Positions 8,126-17,328 of a stretch of 64,000 nt of DNA are shown in pieces. The stretch spans positions 124,001-188,000 of the forward strand of contig NZ_VLXZ01000009.1 in NCBI RefSeq assembly GCF_007293315.1, given 5' to 3'. The position numbers were made by a program, and so were the translations under genes. The DNA is from Alkalicoccobacillus porphyridii. Lineage in GTDB: Bacteria; Bacillota; Bacilli; Bacillales; Bacillaceae_D. Below the pieces are notes generated by a model, which was not told the DNA's origin, ran no database searches, and saw only the letters and a list, made by a program, of their open reading frames with translations. Position 1 is the stretch's first letter. Each line of letters starts with the position of its first letter.

Positions 8126-9060
8126 AAAGCGTCCCTTCCTTCAATCAGCTTTTGATGGACAACGGTAGCCAAACAAAGAAGAAATTCAGGCTGGTCATTT
8201 GGCATCGCTGGGCGATAATAGTCCACACCAAGCTCATCCGTTACGACCTTACACTCATAATCGTTGTCGAAGAGAACTTCAAGGTGATCAGCGACAAAAC
8301 CTACCGGACAGTAGACAAAGGCCTCATAGCCTTTTTCGTGATATAAATCACGTGTTAAATCCTGAACATCTGGTCCAATCCAAGGCTCCGGGGTATTCCC
8401 AGCACTTTGCCAACCAACCTCATAATGAGTGATACCTGCTTTTTCTGCAATTAGATCTGCGGTTTCCTGCAATTGATCTGGGTATGGATCTCCAGCCGCA
8501 ATGATCTTCTCAGGCAAGCTGTGCGCTGAAAAAATAACACAGGTTTTTGACTTGTCCTTTACTTTATCCATCGTTTCTTTAATTTGTGTGGTCCAATAAT
8601 CTAAAAATCTCGGCTCTTTATACCAGCTCTCTACACTATGAATCGTTAAGCCTCCAAGTCTCTCGGCCTCAGCCTGGGCTCTGCCATTATACGATTTCAC
8701 ACTAAAGGTTGAAAAGTGAGGAGCCAGCACAATACTTACTGCTTCCTCTACTCCATCCTTGACCATCTCAGCTACTGCATCCTCAATAAATGGTGTAATG
8801 TGTTTTAAACCTAGATAGGCCTTTACATCGTAGTCCTCCAGCATTTCATTGAGTAAGTCTTCTAGACCTTTCGCCTGTTGTTCTGTAATTCTAGCTAAGG
8901 GACTAAGACCACCAATGGCTTCATACCGGTCCATTAGGTCTGTCAATGCCTCTTCACTCGGCTTTCTTCCCCGTCGAATATGAGTATAATATGGTTCTAC
9001 ATCTTCCTTCGAACGTGGTGTTCCGTATGCCATTACGAGTATTCCAAGTTTCTTCTTCAC
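8122..9060 (-). CDS. hemH: Coproporphyrin ferrochelatase HemH/CpfC
   Basis: 312 residues, near the usual length of about 310. Inserts Fe2+ into coproporphyrin III. The metal-site histidine lies in [12 protein letters not shown] and the catalytic glutamate in [15 protein letters not shown]. Start [17 protein letters not shown] is typical of the family. Middle gene of the heme operon, 23 nt after hemE. Confidence 0.95.
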   Translation of the reverse strand: MKKKLGILVMAYGTPRSKEDVEPYYTHIRRGRKPSEEALTDLMDRYEAIGGLSPLARITEQQAKGLEDLLNEMLEDYDVKAYLGLKHITPFIEDAVAEMVKDGVEEAVSIVLAPHFSTFSVKSYNGRAQAEAERLGGLTIHSVESWYKEPRFLDYWTTQIKETMDKVKDKSKTCVIFSAHSLPEKIIAAGDPYPDQLQETADLIAEKAGITHYEVGWQSAGNTPEPWIGPDVQDLTRDLYHEKGYEAFVYCPVGFVADHLEVLFDNDYECKVVTDELGVDYYRPAMPNDQPEFLLCLATVVHQKLIEGRDAL

Positions 9061-9083
9061 GATGATAACTCCTTTTACCTACT

Positions 9084-10139
9084 TTATAATTGCTGAGATT
9101 GTTTGTATGACGCAGAGTAATCGTGCACAAAGGCTGTTAGCTTTCGTAACACAGCTGGGTCCACTTCCGGAAATACGCCATGACCTAAATTAAACACAAA
9201 ATGATTCGTTTTCATGCCCTCATCAAGAATTGCTTTTGCCTTCTCTTCAATGACTGACCAAGGGGCAAGTAATAAAGAGGGATCTAAGTTTCCTTGTACC
9301 GTTTTTGTAATACCTTTTTTTCTTGCCTCAGCGATAGGTAATCTCCAATCAAGACCAACCACATCAAGAGGGAGGTTATGCCATTCTTCAGCTAAATGTC
9401 CAGCTCCCACTCCATGCATGATGAGCGGAACACCTTCAGGGCGAAGCTCAGTGAAAATCCGTTGCATAACCGGTTTAATAAAGGTCACATAGTCCTCACG
9501 ACTTAACGTGCCCACCCAGGAGTCAAATAATTGAATGGCCTGCGCTCCAGCCTTAATCTGCGCCTTAACATACGCAATCGTCACTTCGCCAAGCTTATCC
9601 ATTAACAGGAACCATGCCTCAGGATCTGAATACATAAACGCTTTTGTTTTATGATAATTTCTTGAAGGTCCGCCCTCAATCATATAGCTCGCAAGGGTGA
9701 ACGGAGCACCTCCAAAGCTAATTAATGGTACATCCAGCTGCGTTCTAAGTAACTTAATTGTATCAAGTACATAATCAACATCTTTTTCCGGTTCAATCAT
9801 GCCAAGTCTCTCAACATCTGACTTTGATTGAATTGGATTATGTATAACTGGTCCAATACCAGACTTTATTTCCACATCCACACCAATAGCAGGAAGCGGT
9901 GTCATTATATCTTTATATAAAATCGCCGCGTCATTTTGATATTGATCCACCGGTAGCTTTGTTACATATGCACAGAGCTCAGGCTGGTGCGTAATCTCAA
10001 ACAACGAGTATTTTTCTTTAATTTTCCGATACTCTGGCTGCGACCTACCAGCCTGTCTCATGTACCATACCGGAACATGATCATGTGCTTCACCTCTGCA
10101 CGCCTTCAAAAATGTATCATTCCACTGCTTATCTTTCAT
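9084..10139 (-). CDS. hemE: Uroporphyrinogen decarboxylase
   Basis: Decarboxylates the four acetate side chains of uroporphyrinogen III to give coproporphyrinogen III. The substrate-binding motif [15 protein letters not shown] is near residue 23, and [17 protein letters not shown] follows in the middle. The ATG at 10139 is preferred because GAGGGG lies 8 nt upstream. A GTG three codons earlier sits directly on the ribosome-binding site and is unlikely to be used. First gene of hemEHY; pbpF lies upstream beyond the repeat array, preserving the B. subtilis order pbpF-hemE-hemH-hemY. Confidence 0.95.
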   Translation of the reverse strand: MKDKQWNDTFLKACRGEAHDHVPVWYMRQAGRSQPEYRKIKEKYSLFEITHQPELCAYVTKLPVDQYQNDAAILYKDIMTPLPAIGVDVEIKSGIGPVIHNPIQSKSDVERLGMIEPEKDVDYVLDTIKLLRTQLDVPLISFGGAPFTLASYMIEGGPSRNYHKTKAFMYSDPEAWFLLMDKLGEVTIAYVKAQIKAGAQAIQLFDSWVGTLSREDYVTFIKPVMQRIFTELRPEGVPLIMHGVGAGHLAEEWHNLPLDVVGLDWRLPIAEARKKGITKTVQGNLDPSLLLAPWSVIEEKAKAILDEGMKTNHFVFNLGHGVFPEVDPAVLRKLTAFVHDYSASYKQSQQL

Positions 10140-10374
10140 AACGTCCACCCCTCTTTACATCCAACACCTAAAGCTATTGATAATAACTCTAGTTTACTTT
10201 ATTTCAAATAGAAAAGCATTTCTCGCGCCTAATCCTCTCCTATCACTATAATAACCATGAGTTCCAATGTATACACTTAACGAATAACTGTCATAAATTT
10301 GATGAATTAGATGCTGCTTATGTTTGATGGGGAGGTAGGGATGGAGAGGTTGGCAGGGTTGAGAAGTTTTTGTT

Positions 10375-10404
10375 GAGGTGCGGTGAGGTGCGGTGAGGTG
10401 CGGT
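10375..10404. repeat. 10-bp direct repeat gaggtgcggt, three copies
   Basis: Three head-to-tail copies of gaggtgcggt immediately precede the 20-bp array. Together with the neighbours they form one block with periods of 10, 20, 41 and finally 5 bp. Confidence 0.85.
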
Positions 10405-10408
10405 TTTC

Positions 10409-10712
10409 TCGATATAGTGAGCTCTTTCCCGATATCCGGTTCTCTTTCCCGATATCCGGTTCTCTTTCCCGATATCTGCTTCTCTTTCCCGATATCTGCT
10501 CCTCTTTCCCGATATCCGCTTCTCTTTCCCGATATCTGCTCCTCTTTCCCGATATCCGCTTCTCTTTCCCGATATCCGACTCTCTTTCCCGATATCTGCT
10601 TCTCTTTCCCGATATCTGCTCCTCTTTCCCGATATCCTCTCCTCTTTCCCGATATCCGCTTCTCTTTCCCGATATCCTCTCCTCTTTCCCGATATCTGCT
10701 TCTCTTTCCCGA
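10409..10712. repeat. 20-bp tandem array, unit GATATCNNNTYCTCTTTCCC
   Basis: Fourteen GATATC boxes at exactly 20-bp spacing from 10431 to 10691, with degenerate end units at 10409 and 10711. Constant parts are CTCTTTCCCGATATC; three or four bases after GATATC vary. The plus strand is almost pure pyrimidine between boxes. The array lies between hemE and pbpF and has no plausible gene; the long open frames across it exist because the unit lacks stops in several frames. Confidence 0.95.
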
Positions 10713-11065
10713 TCATCCATCCTTCCCGCCGCTTTCCCATCTCTCGCGCCGATTCTTCCTCTCCTCCCGCCGCTTTCCCATCTCTCGCGCCGATTCCTCC
10801 TCTCCTCCCGCCGCTTTCCCATCTCTCGCGCCGATTCTTCCTCTCTTCCCGCCGCTTTCCTACCTCTCGCGCCGATTCTTCCTCTCTTCCCGCCGCTTTT
10901 CCTCCTCTCCCGCCGATTCCTCCTCTCCTCCCGCCGCTTTCCCATCTCTCGTGCCGATTCTTCCTCTCCTCCCGCCGCTTTCCCATCTCTCGCGCCGATT
11001 CCTCCGCCCTTCCCGCCGCTTTTCCATCTCTCGCGCCGATTCCTCCTCTCTAACCTAACCTAACC
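10713..11065. repeat. 41-bp tandem array (20+21 half units beginning CGCCG)
   Basis: GATT boxes recur at exactly 41 bp (10751, 10792, 10833, 10874, 10915, 10956, 10997, 11038). Each unit has two halves, CCGCCGCTTTCCCATCTCTCG and CGCCGATTCYTCCTCTCCTC, both beginning with CCGCCG or CGCCG, so the underlying module is about 20.5 bp. The block ends with three TAACC copies at 11051-11065, then the pbpF terminator. The stretch 10250-11077 otherwise shows nothing recognisable as a gene. Confidence 0.95.
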
Positions 11066-11077
11066 CACTCCAATACA

Positions 11078-11105
11078 AAAACCGGTGGATCCATCCACCG
11101 GTTTT
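11078..11105 (-). terminator. pbpF terminator
   Basis: Perfect 13-bp inverted repeat aaaaccggtggat / atccaccggtttt with a 2-nt gap and T5 on the minus strand. It isolates the upstream repeat array from pbpF transcription. Confidence 0.85.
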
Positions 11106-11110
11106 ATCAA

Positions 11111-13261
11111 TTAATTCAACGAAAATCCTAGATTAAATTCTGCTTCTGCTAAATTTGAAGCTTCTCCTTCTATTCCTGCTTGATTGTCATAGGGGACGAC
11201 TTCGTAGGTTTTTGAGGAGAATGGATTTAGTCGTGATAATGTGTAGGATCCGCCTTCTACGTTGGATGCTATTCGTTCACGCTCTCCTCGGTGGACCTCA
11301 TAGATATTGTAACGGACTCGCTCATCGTCAGAGGCTGTCCATTCTAAATCGACACTTAACAGACCCTTACCTCCAACCCTCATCTTGGCTTGAAGATCTT
11401 CTATAGCTAATAGTGGTACGGGAGGCGATAGATCGTCTACTCCTTCTGGTTTCTCAAATGCGACATCACGAAGCTCAGTTGGGAGCTCATTCACAATATC
11501 CTTAAATAGAACGGTTGGGTAAGAGCTTCCCTCTCTTAGGTAGTGGTCTTGATTAGTCGTATCATACCCCATCCAAACCGCTCCTACTACGGTTGGTGTA
11601 TAACCGACAAACCAGGCATCTGTTGCTCCCCCTTCGACTCCATCAAAGGATGTGGTTCCCGTTTTTCCAGCTAGAGGTGTTTGCACAGTACCAGCTGTTC
11701 CTGTTCCGTCAGTAATTACGGATTCGAGCATGCGTGTCATATTCCATGCATTTTGTTTAGAGATGACCTCTGTTTGTACAGGGCTGGCTGCGCCAATTTT
11801 TTCTCCGCTATGATCATATAATTCTTTGATAAAATATGGTTCAATGATTCGCCCTTCTTCATTAAAGGCACGATAGGCTTTTGTTAATTGATAAGGTGTG
11901 ACCCCTTCTCTTAAGCCACCTAACGCGATGGCTAATCTGTGGTCGGAGATTTTAAAGCCAAATTTCCCGATCATGTCCAATGAACGATTAATTCCTAGTT
12001 CATTCAATAACCAAACTGCCGGAGCGTTTGCTGATTGCACCAGCGCATCATACATGGTCAGCTCACCTTGGTACTGATGATTATAATTTTTCGGTCGATA
12101 ATTATCATATGCCAATAACTCATCCCGAAGCATAGAATATGGACTCCAAACTCCTGATTCAAGTGCGGGTGCGTAGACCGAGATTGGTTTAAAAGTGGAA
12201 CCGGGCGAGCGTTTGACATTCACACGATTAAGGCCAAGGCGTACATAATCTCTACCACCCTGAACCGCTAGCACGCCTCCTGATTCACTATCCATTAGCA
12301 TTACGCTTGCCTGAGCATCCTCGTTCCCTTCAGGAAAATAAACATCGTTCTGCAGCAAATCATATGTGGTTTGCTGTAACGATCGATCCATAGGTACCAC
12401 AATTCGGTACCCTCCAGTCATCAACTCTTCTTGAGAAAGCTGATATCGACTTTCCGCTTCATCCATTACCATATCAATGTACGTATACAGCGGCTCATCC
12501 TTCACTGGATTTTGCAGATCTAATGCAATCGTTTTTCCTTTTGCTCGCACACTTTCGTCGGCTGTAATAAATCCTTGATTCTGCATAAGTGTTAGAATTA
12601 AATCTCTTCGCTCTTTACTCCTATCTATATCGTTGATAGGAGAATAGCTGTTTGGTGCTTTAGGAAGCCCGGCAAGCAATGCCCCTTCATCTACAGTCAG
12701 CTCACTAACATCTTTATTAAAATATAGTTTAGAAGCGGATTGCAGTCCGTAAGCTCCATGTCCAAAATAGATTTGATTTAAGTACATTTCAAGAATTTCA
12801 TCTTTACTATATCTACGTTCTAAATTTATAGAAATAAAGACTTCTTTTATTTTTCGAAGCCACGATTTTTCATTCGTCAGAAATACATTTTTCGTCAGCT
12901 GCTGCGTAATGGTGCTTCCACCCTCAGCTTTTCCACCGGCCGCAAAATTCCGATAAGCCGCTCTTCCTATGGAACGGAAATCGATGCCCGAATGCTCATA
13001 GAACCGATTATCTTCTACAGCTACAAACGCCTCTTGCACATGTTCTGGAATATCATCTATGGATACTGGCTGTCTATTTTCTACATAAACTCTTGTAATT
13101 AAGTTTCCCGATTCATCTACTAATGCACTTGAATTATTCATCACAAGTTTTTCATTATCAATTACATAATTTCCAGCTAATATGACAATGGCATATACGA
13201 GTAAGCCGGTTAAAAGGGCTGAACCAGCAAGGAGTACATAAGTTAGTATTTTTCTTAGCAA
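11111..13261 (-). CDS. pbpF: Class A penicillin-binding protein PbpF (PBP1A family)
   Basis: Bifunctional peptidoglycan synthase. In order: short cytoplasmic tail, one membrane anchor, GT51 glycosyltransferase domain (catalytic Glu in VEDNRFYEHSGIDF, then GGSTITQQL), transpeptidase domain (SxxK serine in SPGSTFKP, SAN in QSANAPAVW, KTG in LAGKTGTT) and a fibronectin type III-like tail (about 625-700). All catalytic residues are intact. I prefer the TTG at 13261, with AAGGGGG 7 nt upstream; an ATG ten codons earlier (13291) has only a weak site. Lies downstream of liaR and upstream of hemE, the latter as in B. subtilis. Confidence 0.88.
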   Translation of the reverse strand: MLRKILTYVLLAGSALLTGLLVYAIVILAGNYVIDNEKLVMNNSSALVDESGNLITRVYVENRQPVSIDDIPEHVQEAFVAVEDNRFYEHSGIDFRSIGRAAYRNFAAGGKAEGGSTITQQLTKNVFLTNEKSWLRKIKEVFISINLERRYSKDEILEMYLNQIYFGHGAYGLQSASKLYFNKDVSELTVDEGALLAGLPKAPNSYSPINDIDRSKERRDLILTLMQNQGFITADESVRAKGKTIALDLQNPVKDEPLYTYIDMVMDEAESRYQLSQEELMTGGYRIVVPMDRSLQQTTYDLLQNDVYFPEGNEDAQASVMLMDSESGGVLAVQGGRDYVRLGLNRVNVKRSPGSTFKPISVYAPALESGVWSPYSMLRDELLAYDNYRPKNYNHQYQGELTMYDALVQSANAPAVWLLNELGINRSLDMIGKFGFKISDHRLAIALGGLREGVTPYQLTKAYRAFNEEGRIIEPYFIKELYDHSGEKIGAASPVQTEVISKQNAWNMTRMLESVITDGTGTAGTVQTPLAGKTGTTSFDGVEGGATDAWFVGYTPTVVGAVWMGYDTTNQDHYLREGSSYPTVLFKDIVNELPTELRDVAFEKPEGVDDLSPPVPLLAIEDLQAKMRVGGKGLLSVDLEWTASDDERVRYNIYEVHRGERERIASNVEGGSYTLSRLNPFSSKTYEVVPYDNQAGIEGEASNLAEAEFNLGFSLN

Positions 13262-13321
13262 TGTTGATCCCCCTTTTCTTACAGGTAGCATGCCCTTATT
13301 TCTACATATTACTAAAGCTAG

Positions 13322-13954
13322 CTACTCCACCAATCCGTGACGATGTGCGTATATCGCTATCTGTGTTCGATCGTCTAAATCAAGCTTGTGTAAAATGTTA
13401 CTGACATGTGTTTTAACTGTTTTGATCCCGATAAACAGGGAATCTCCTATTTCTGAGTTGGTTTTTCCATCGCCAATTAGCATAAGGACATCCAGCTCTC
13501 TCGCTGTTAATTCTTCATGTAAAAGCTTAATTTGATCGGTTCTCATCTTATTCATCATTTTTGTGGCAACCTTTGATTCAACAACGGGCTCACCATTTGC
13601 AGCTGCTCGAATGGCTTTAGCAATGTCAGCAGCTTGAGAGGTTTTTAGTAAATAGCTAAAAGCCCCCGCCTCAATCACTGGGTAGACCATGTCATCATCT
13701 ATGAAACTAGTTAACACAATGATCTTACTGTCCGGCTTCTTTTTCATAATCGCTTTTGTTGCTTCGATTCCATTCATGTTCTCCATGACCAAATCCATTA
13801 AAATAACATCAACGTCATGCTCTAATGCATGCGCAGTTCCACTTTTCCCATCTCCCGCTTCTCCTATTACTTCAATATCTGGTTGAGTGGATAGATAGGC
13901 ACTCAAGCCCATTCGCACCATTTCATGATCATCAATTAATAGAACTTTAATCAT
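13322..13954 (-). CDS. liaR: Response regulator LiaR
   Basis: 210 residues, NarL/LuxR type. Receiver domain with acidic pair LIDDHE and phospho-acceptor Asp54 (ILMDLVMENMNG), then a C-terminal LuxR helix-turn-helix (LTARELDVLMLIGDGKTNSE...IKTVKTHVSNIL). Sequence and operon place it as LiaR/VraR, the activator of the lia promoter in response to lipid II-cycle antibiotics. Overlaps the liaS stop by 8 nt. Confidence 0.94.
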   Translation of the reverse strand: MIKVLLIDDHEMVRMGLSAYLSTQPDIEVIGEAGDGKSGTAHALEHDVDVILMDLVMENMNGIEATKAIMKKKPDSKIIVLTSFIDDDMVYPVIEAGAFSYLLKTSQAADIAKAIRAAANGEPVVESKVATKMMNKMRTDQIKLLHEELTARELDVLMLIGDGKTNSEIGDSLFIGIKTVKTHVSNILHKLDLDDRTQIAIYAHRHGLVE

Positions 13955-15005
13955 CCAGGTTCTTCCTCCATGCTAAAGGGATTTTGGCCTCGATTTGCGT
14001 GCCCTTGCCTTTGACTGACTTTACTTGAAGCATGCCACCAATCTCGTTCATTCGTTCTCTCATTGTCTGGAGCCCGTAAGAGCCTTGACTAATCTCAGCT
14101 GGATCAAAGCCTTTTCCGTTATCAATAATACTTAGCTTCCACTCAGACTTTCCTGCCTTTAATAAGCATTCAACCTTTGTGGCTTCAGCATGCCTGAGAA
14201 TATTCGAGAAGGCTTCTTGAACCATTCGAAAAAGCTGGTCCTCAAATCCTTGAGGCAACTCGTGCTCCTCTTCAATATCATGAATGACTTGTAATTCTTG
14301 TTTCTCTTCCATTTCTAAAAAAAGTTGATGCAAGCCTTCTTTTAAACTTCTTCCCTTTAGTTGCGTCGGTCTTAAATGTAGAAGTAGGCTTCTCATTTCA
14401 GATTGAGCGAGGTTTGCCATTCGCTCCACACTTTTTAGCTGTGTCATATTAATTTCTCTCGTTGACTCTGCGCCCTCTTTAATAGCTGCCATCATCATGG
14501 AAATCGCAAAAAGCTGCTGACTAACCGCGTCATGAAGCTCCCGGGCTAGCCGCTGTCGTTCTTCTGTAACGGCCGCTCGTTTAACAGAGTCTTGCATCGT
14601 CGCATTTCGAGTAGACAGCCTTTGGAGAGAAGCTACCTGCTCTTCCACGTGCTCAGCCATACCATTCATTCGGGTAACAAGCTCGGAAAGCTCATCATCT
14701 CCATCTATACGGATCCGATGAGAATAGGTTCCACGTTCATATAACGCAGCTCCGTGCAAAACTGATTCCAGTCTTCGCTTCAATGGATCTGCCAAGAGCA
14801 ATCCACTTACTATTCCAGAGACTAAAATTAGGATGAGAATCCAGAGAAGTAATGGCATACCTAACAAATTACGATCTAGCAAAACGAAGAATCCGCGGTT
14901 TTCTTCGTTTGTCAGCATGAGAATAACTAAAACTGTAAGAAGCAGTGAGTGAATGAGGCCATGCTTAACGAACTGCCATAGAAAGCTGGAGAAACGTTTT
15001 TTCAT
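13947..15005 (-). CDS. liaS: Sensor histidine kinase LiaS
   Basis: 352 residues. Two membrane segments near the N-terminus (about 12-32 and 45-70) with a very short extracellular loop, the intramembrane-sensing layout. Then HAMP, HisKA_3 with the phosphorylated His in ARELHDAVSQQLF, and an HATPase domain (IDNGKGFDPAEIS). Phosphorylates LiaR. Overlaps liaF by 4 nt. Confidence 0.94.
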   Translation of the reverse strand: MKKRFSSFLWQFVKHGLIHSLLLTVLVILMLTNEENRGFFVLLDRNLLGMPLLLWILILILVSGIVSGLLLADPLKRRLESVLHGAALYERGTYSHRIRIDGDDELSELVTRMNGMAEHVEEQVASLQRLSTRNATMQDSVKRAAVTEERQRLARELHDAVSQQLFAISMMMAAIKEGAESTREINMTQLKSVERMANLAQSEMRSLLLHLRPTQLKGRSLKEGLHQLFLEMEEKQELQVIHDIEEEHELPQGFEDQLFRMVQEAFSNILRHAEATKVECLLKAGKSEWKLSIIDNGKGFDPAEISQGSYGLQTMRERMNEIGGMLQVKSVKGKGTQIEAKIPLAWRKNLDD

Positions 15006-15763
15006 ATCGCCCGTACCTTCACCGATCCCAATGCACAGGACAGAACCAGCTTCACTTTCCTGACGTTATGCTCATATGAAGGGGAACGCATTAACACGGT
15101 TTGATTCACACCAGAATGCTTCGATTGAAGAATAGAGCAGTCACCAGCAAGTACAAACGATTGAATAGAATACCCTAAATCCTCAGGAATGTAAATTTGA
15201 ATATCACCGATCACATTTTGAACAATAATTAATGTTTCACCCTCGGGAATAATGGCTTTTGTTAGATCAATACGTACGTCTCCCATCCCATTCCAAATGG
15301 TCATGTCTTTTAAATCAAAGGATGATTGTGTATATCGAACCTCACCGAGAAAGCTTTTTCTAACAAACGTATGCTGTTCCATACTAGACTGAATGACTGG
15401 TTCTTCATTCTTCGCTGGTACTCCCTCGGTCTCACTTTTTATTTCTTTCTTCTTAGATCGTTTCTGTTTTTTCTTAGGTGTGGAGCCTTTATCTGATTTC
15501 ACCATTTTCCAGCCAAAATAGAATAGACCCAGTGCTATAAATAAAGAAAAGAAATCAATATGCAATAATTGCCCAAAGAAAATAACGATAGCTATTAGGA
15601 AAAATAATCGGCTGAGCTTTCGCTTTTGTTTTTTAACAAAAAATACCCCTAAGACAAGGAAGATCAAGGGGGCTACAAAAGAATTGGAAAAGAAGGAGAG
15701 AGTATTAAATAAGATAATGAGACCAACTGCTGCAAAAATACTCCCTATAATTGTCCTGCGCAT
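15002..15763 (-). CDS. liaF: LiaF, inhibitor of LiaRS
   Basis: 253 residues. Four short membrane helices in the first 90 residues, a Lys-rich linker (KKKQKRSKKKE) and a C-terminal soluble beta-rich domain typical of LiaF/DUF2154 (IQNVIGDIQIYIPEDLGYSI). LiaF keeps LiaS in phosphatase mode without stress. Position between liaG and liaS is canonical. Confidence 0.92.
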   Translation of the reverse strand: MRRTIIGSIFAAVGLIILFNTLSFFSNSFVAPLIFLVLGVFFVKKQKRKLSRLFFLIAIVIFFGQLLHIDFFSLFIALGLFYFGWKMVKSDKGSTPKKKQKRSKKKEIKSETEGVPAKNEEPVIQSSMEQHTFVRKSFLGEVRYTQSSFDLKDMTIWNGMGDVRIDLTKAIIPEGETLIIVQNVIGDIQIYIPEDLGYSIQSFVLAGDCSILQSKHSGVNQTVLMRSPSYEHNVRKVKLVLSCALGSVKVRAI

Positions 15764-15793
15764 GACCTTCCCTCCCTGCTTATGATGACTATC

Positions 15794-16597
15794 TTACTCG
15801 ATTGTAATATTTCCTGAAAGGGTCGATATGTTCATACGATATTGCCCTTCACCAATTGTACTACTATATTCTCTTGCTTGTATGGTGGAGCCTTGGTTAA
15901 ATAGGGTTCCACTAAGTGTTTCAATATGGTAATTTGCGTTTAATTCAGGTGCAGAAATAAATACATCTCCAGAAACCGTATCAACCGCCACCTCTTCCTG
16001 ACCATCATGATACTCAAAACGAATATTACCACTGACGGTGTCAGCCTTTACTTCTTCACTGATGATCCCCTGTGCATTTATACCGCCCGAAACGGAATCA
16101 ATTTGCAAGGAATTCATCTGTAACAATCCATTGTTTGAAAAACTGCCGGATACCAGGTTCATCTCAAAATCGTCTAACATTACATCTCCATCAATAAGAA
16201 CCTCACCAGATACCGAATCTATGGTTAAATCCTCAGAGTAGCTGCTTGGTAAATAAACAATGGCTTCCCTGTCTTTTAATTCACCAAAAAAGGATGGAAA
16301 CCACCTAAATCCTTTTTGTTCTGTTAACACCTTTAGCTTATTCCCCTGTCGTTTCACATCAAAGATTCCACGAACCTCTTTGCCTGAGATACTTATCGTG
16401 AGCTCATCCTCTTCAACAGGTATAACTGTCCAATTAACGGCTTTACTCTCTAATGTTAGCTGTTTAATACCATCCAAATTCTCAGTTACTTCAGAAACCT
16501 TGGATGCAGCGTTATTAGAATTGAAAAAAGACGCTGCAGTGACAATTAACAGTATAACACCTACACCCATCATGGCGAAGCCTATCAGCTTTTTCAT
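15794..16597 (-). CDS. liaG: LiaG-like membrane-anchored DUF4097 protein
   Basis: An N-terminal membrane anchor (about 5-25) is followed by a repetitive beta-strand domain of DUF4097 type, with recurring units such as LTIDSVSGEVLIDGDV, LQIDSVSGGINAQG and VKADTVSGNIRFE. The recurring xVSGxI core is the turn of a right-handed beta-helix or adhesin-like fold. Start ATG 16597 follows AAAGGCGGTG; a GTG two codons upstream overlaps that site. LiaG's role is unknown. Confidence 0.86.
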   Translation of the reverse strand: MKKLIGFAMMGVGVILLIVTAASFFNSNNAASKVSEVTENLDGIKQLTLESKAVNWTVIPVEEDELTISISGKEVRGIFDVKRQGNKLKVLTEQKGFRWFPSFFGELKDREAIVYLPSSYSEDLTIDSVSGEVLIDGDVMLDDFEMNLVSGSFSNNGLLQMNSLQIDSVSGGINAQGIISEEVKADTVSGNIRFEYHDGQEEVAVDTVSGDVFISAPELNANYHIETLSGTLFNQGSTIQAREYSSTIGEGQYRMNISTLSGNITIE

Positions 16598-16660
16598 GTA
16601 CACACCGCCTTTGTCTATTAGTCACTATATATAATTTTTTCCCATTTCACAAGATAGAAA

Positions 16661-16678
16661 AGCGAGGTTGCCCTCGCT
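16661..16678 (-). terminator. Internal terminator between liaH and liaG
   Basis: Minus-strand hairpin agcgagg / cctcgct with a 4-nt loop followed by TTTTCT, 18 nt after the liaH stop. A weak terminator here fits the known B. subtilis pattern in which the induced message is mainly liaIH while liaGFSR is expressed at low level. Confidence 0.65.
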
Positions 16679-16695
16679 ATATCTCTATCTCTACT

Positions 16696-17313
16696 TTATG
16701 ACTTGCGAGAAGCTTTTAATTGTTCAAGCTCTTCTTCTATTTCGGCCTTAAGATCATCATTCTCAATTTCTGCAGCTGCCTGCTTCCATTTGTCCATAAT
16801 GATGGGATCACTCTCTTTAACATGGCTTACGTGGCTTGTTTTCGCATATAGTTTCTCAAGCTCTGCCCCGGCTCGAGCTGCCTCTTTTTGTTGTTCTAAC
16901 TCCCGCTGCTCTTCAGCTTTGTGCAGGAGTGAATGCTCCAGCTGCCCGATCTCTTCCTTTAGCTCCAAAATGAAATCCTGATTTTGCTCAATTAATGCGG
17001 TGTAGCGCTCTTGCTCCTTTAAGGCTTGTTTCTTTTCTAAAAGCGCTCTTCTCGCAAAGTCCTCTTCTTCCTTATCTAATGCTGCCGCTGCTTGCTCCTG
17101 CCTTTTCTCAGCTAGCTTTCCTGCCATATCAATCGAACGTTCAAAGACGCTGTGCATCCGTTCCTGCTTCGAAATCTGGTTTTTTTTCTTTTTAATTGAT
17201 TCCTTTGTATCACGAATATCCTGCTTCACTAAAGCGAGCGGATCCTCCATACGATCTAACCCTTCATGTACTGATGCTTTTACTAATCGTTGAATTCTAG
17301 ATGAAATCCCCAT
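16696..17313 (-). CDS. liaH: LiaH, PspA/IM30 family envelope stress protein
   Basis: A long alpha-helical coiled coil throughout, beginning MGISSRIQRLVKASVHEGLDRMEDP as in PspA/LiaH. LiaH forms large oligomeric rings recruited to the membrane via LiaI and protects against cell-wall antibiotics. Start ATG 17313 is 9 nt after AAAGGAGG; an ATG three codons upstream touches that site. A second PspA homologue is encoded at 46.8 kb. Confidence 0.93.
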   Translation of the reverse strand: MGISSRIQRLVKASVHEGLDRMEDPLALVKQDIRDTKESIKKKKNQISKQERMHSVFERSIDMAGKLAEKRQEQAAAALDKEEEDFARRALLEKKQALKEQERYTALIEQNQDFILELKEEIGQLEHSLLHKAEEQRELEQQKEAARAGAELEKLYAKTSHVSHVKESDPIIMDKWKQAAAEIENDDLKAEIEEELEQLKASRKS

Positions 17314-17328
17314 ACGTAACATCCTCCT

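Noticed and set aside
10150-10250. PerR/Fur-type operator upstream of hemE
   Set aside because: An AT-rich stretch (gttattatcaata) is present but does not make a convincing 7-1-7 inverted repeat.
10409-10712. CRISPR array
   Set aside because: There are no unique spacers of constant length; only a 20-bp direct tandem repeat with a few variable bases, and no cas genes in the window.
10307-11063. Several long open frames on both strands (212-226 codons)
   Set aside because: They lie wholly in the tandem arrays, exist in multiple frames because the units lack stops, and give low-complexity Arg/Glu/Gly or Ser/Phe/Pro peptides without ribosome-binding sites.
11051-11065. Telomere-like TAACC repeats
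   Set aside because: Only three copies at the tail of an internal array; no sign of a chromosome end.
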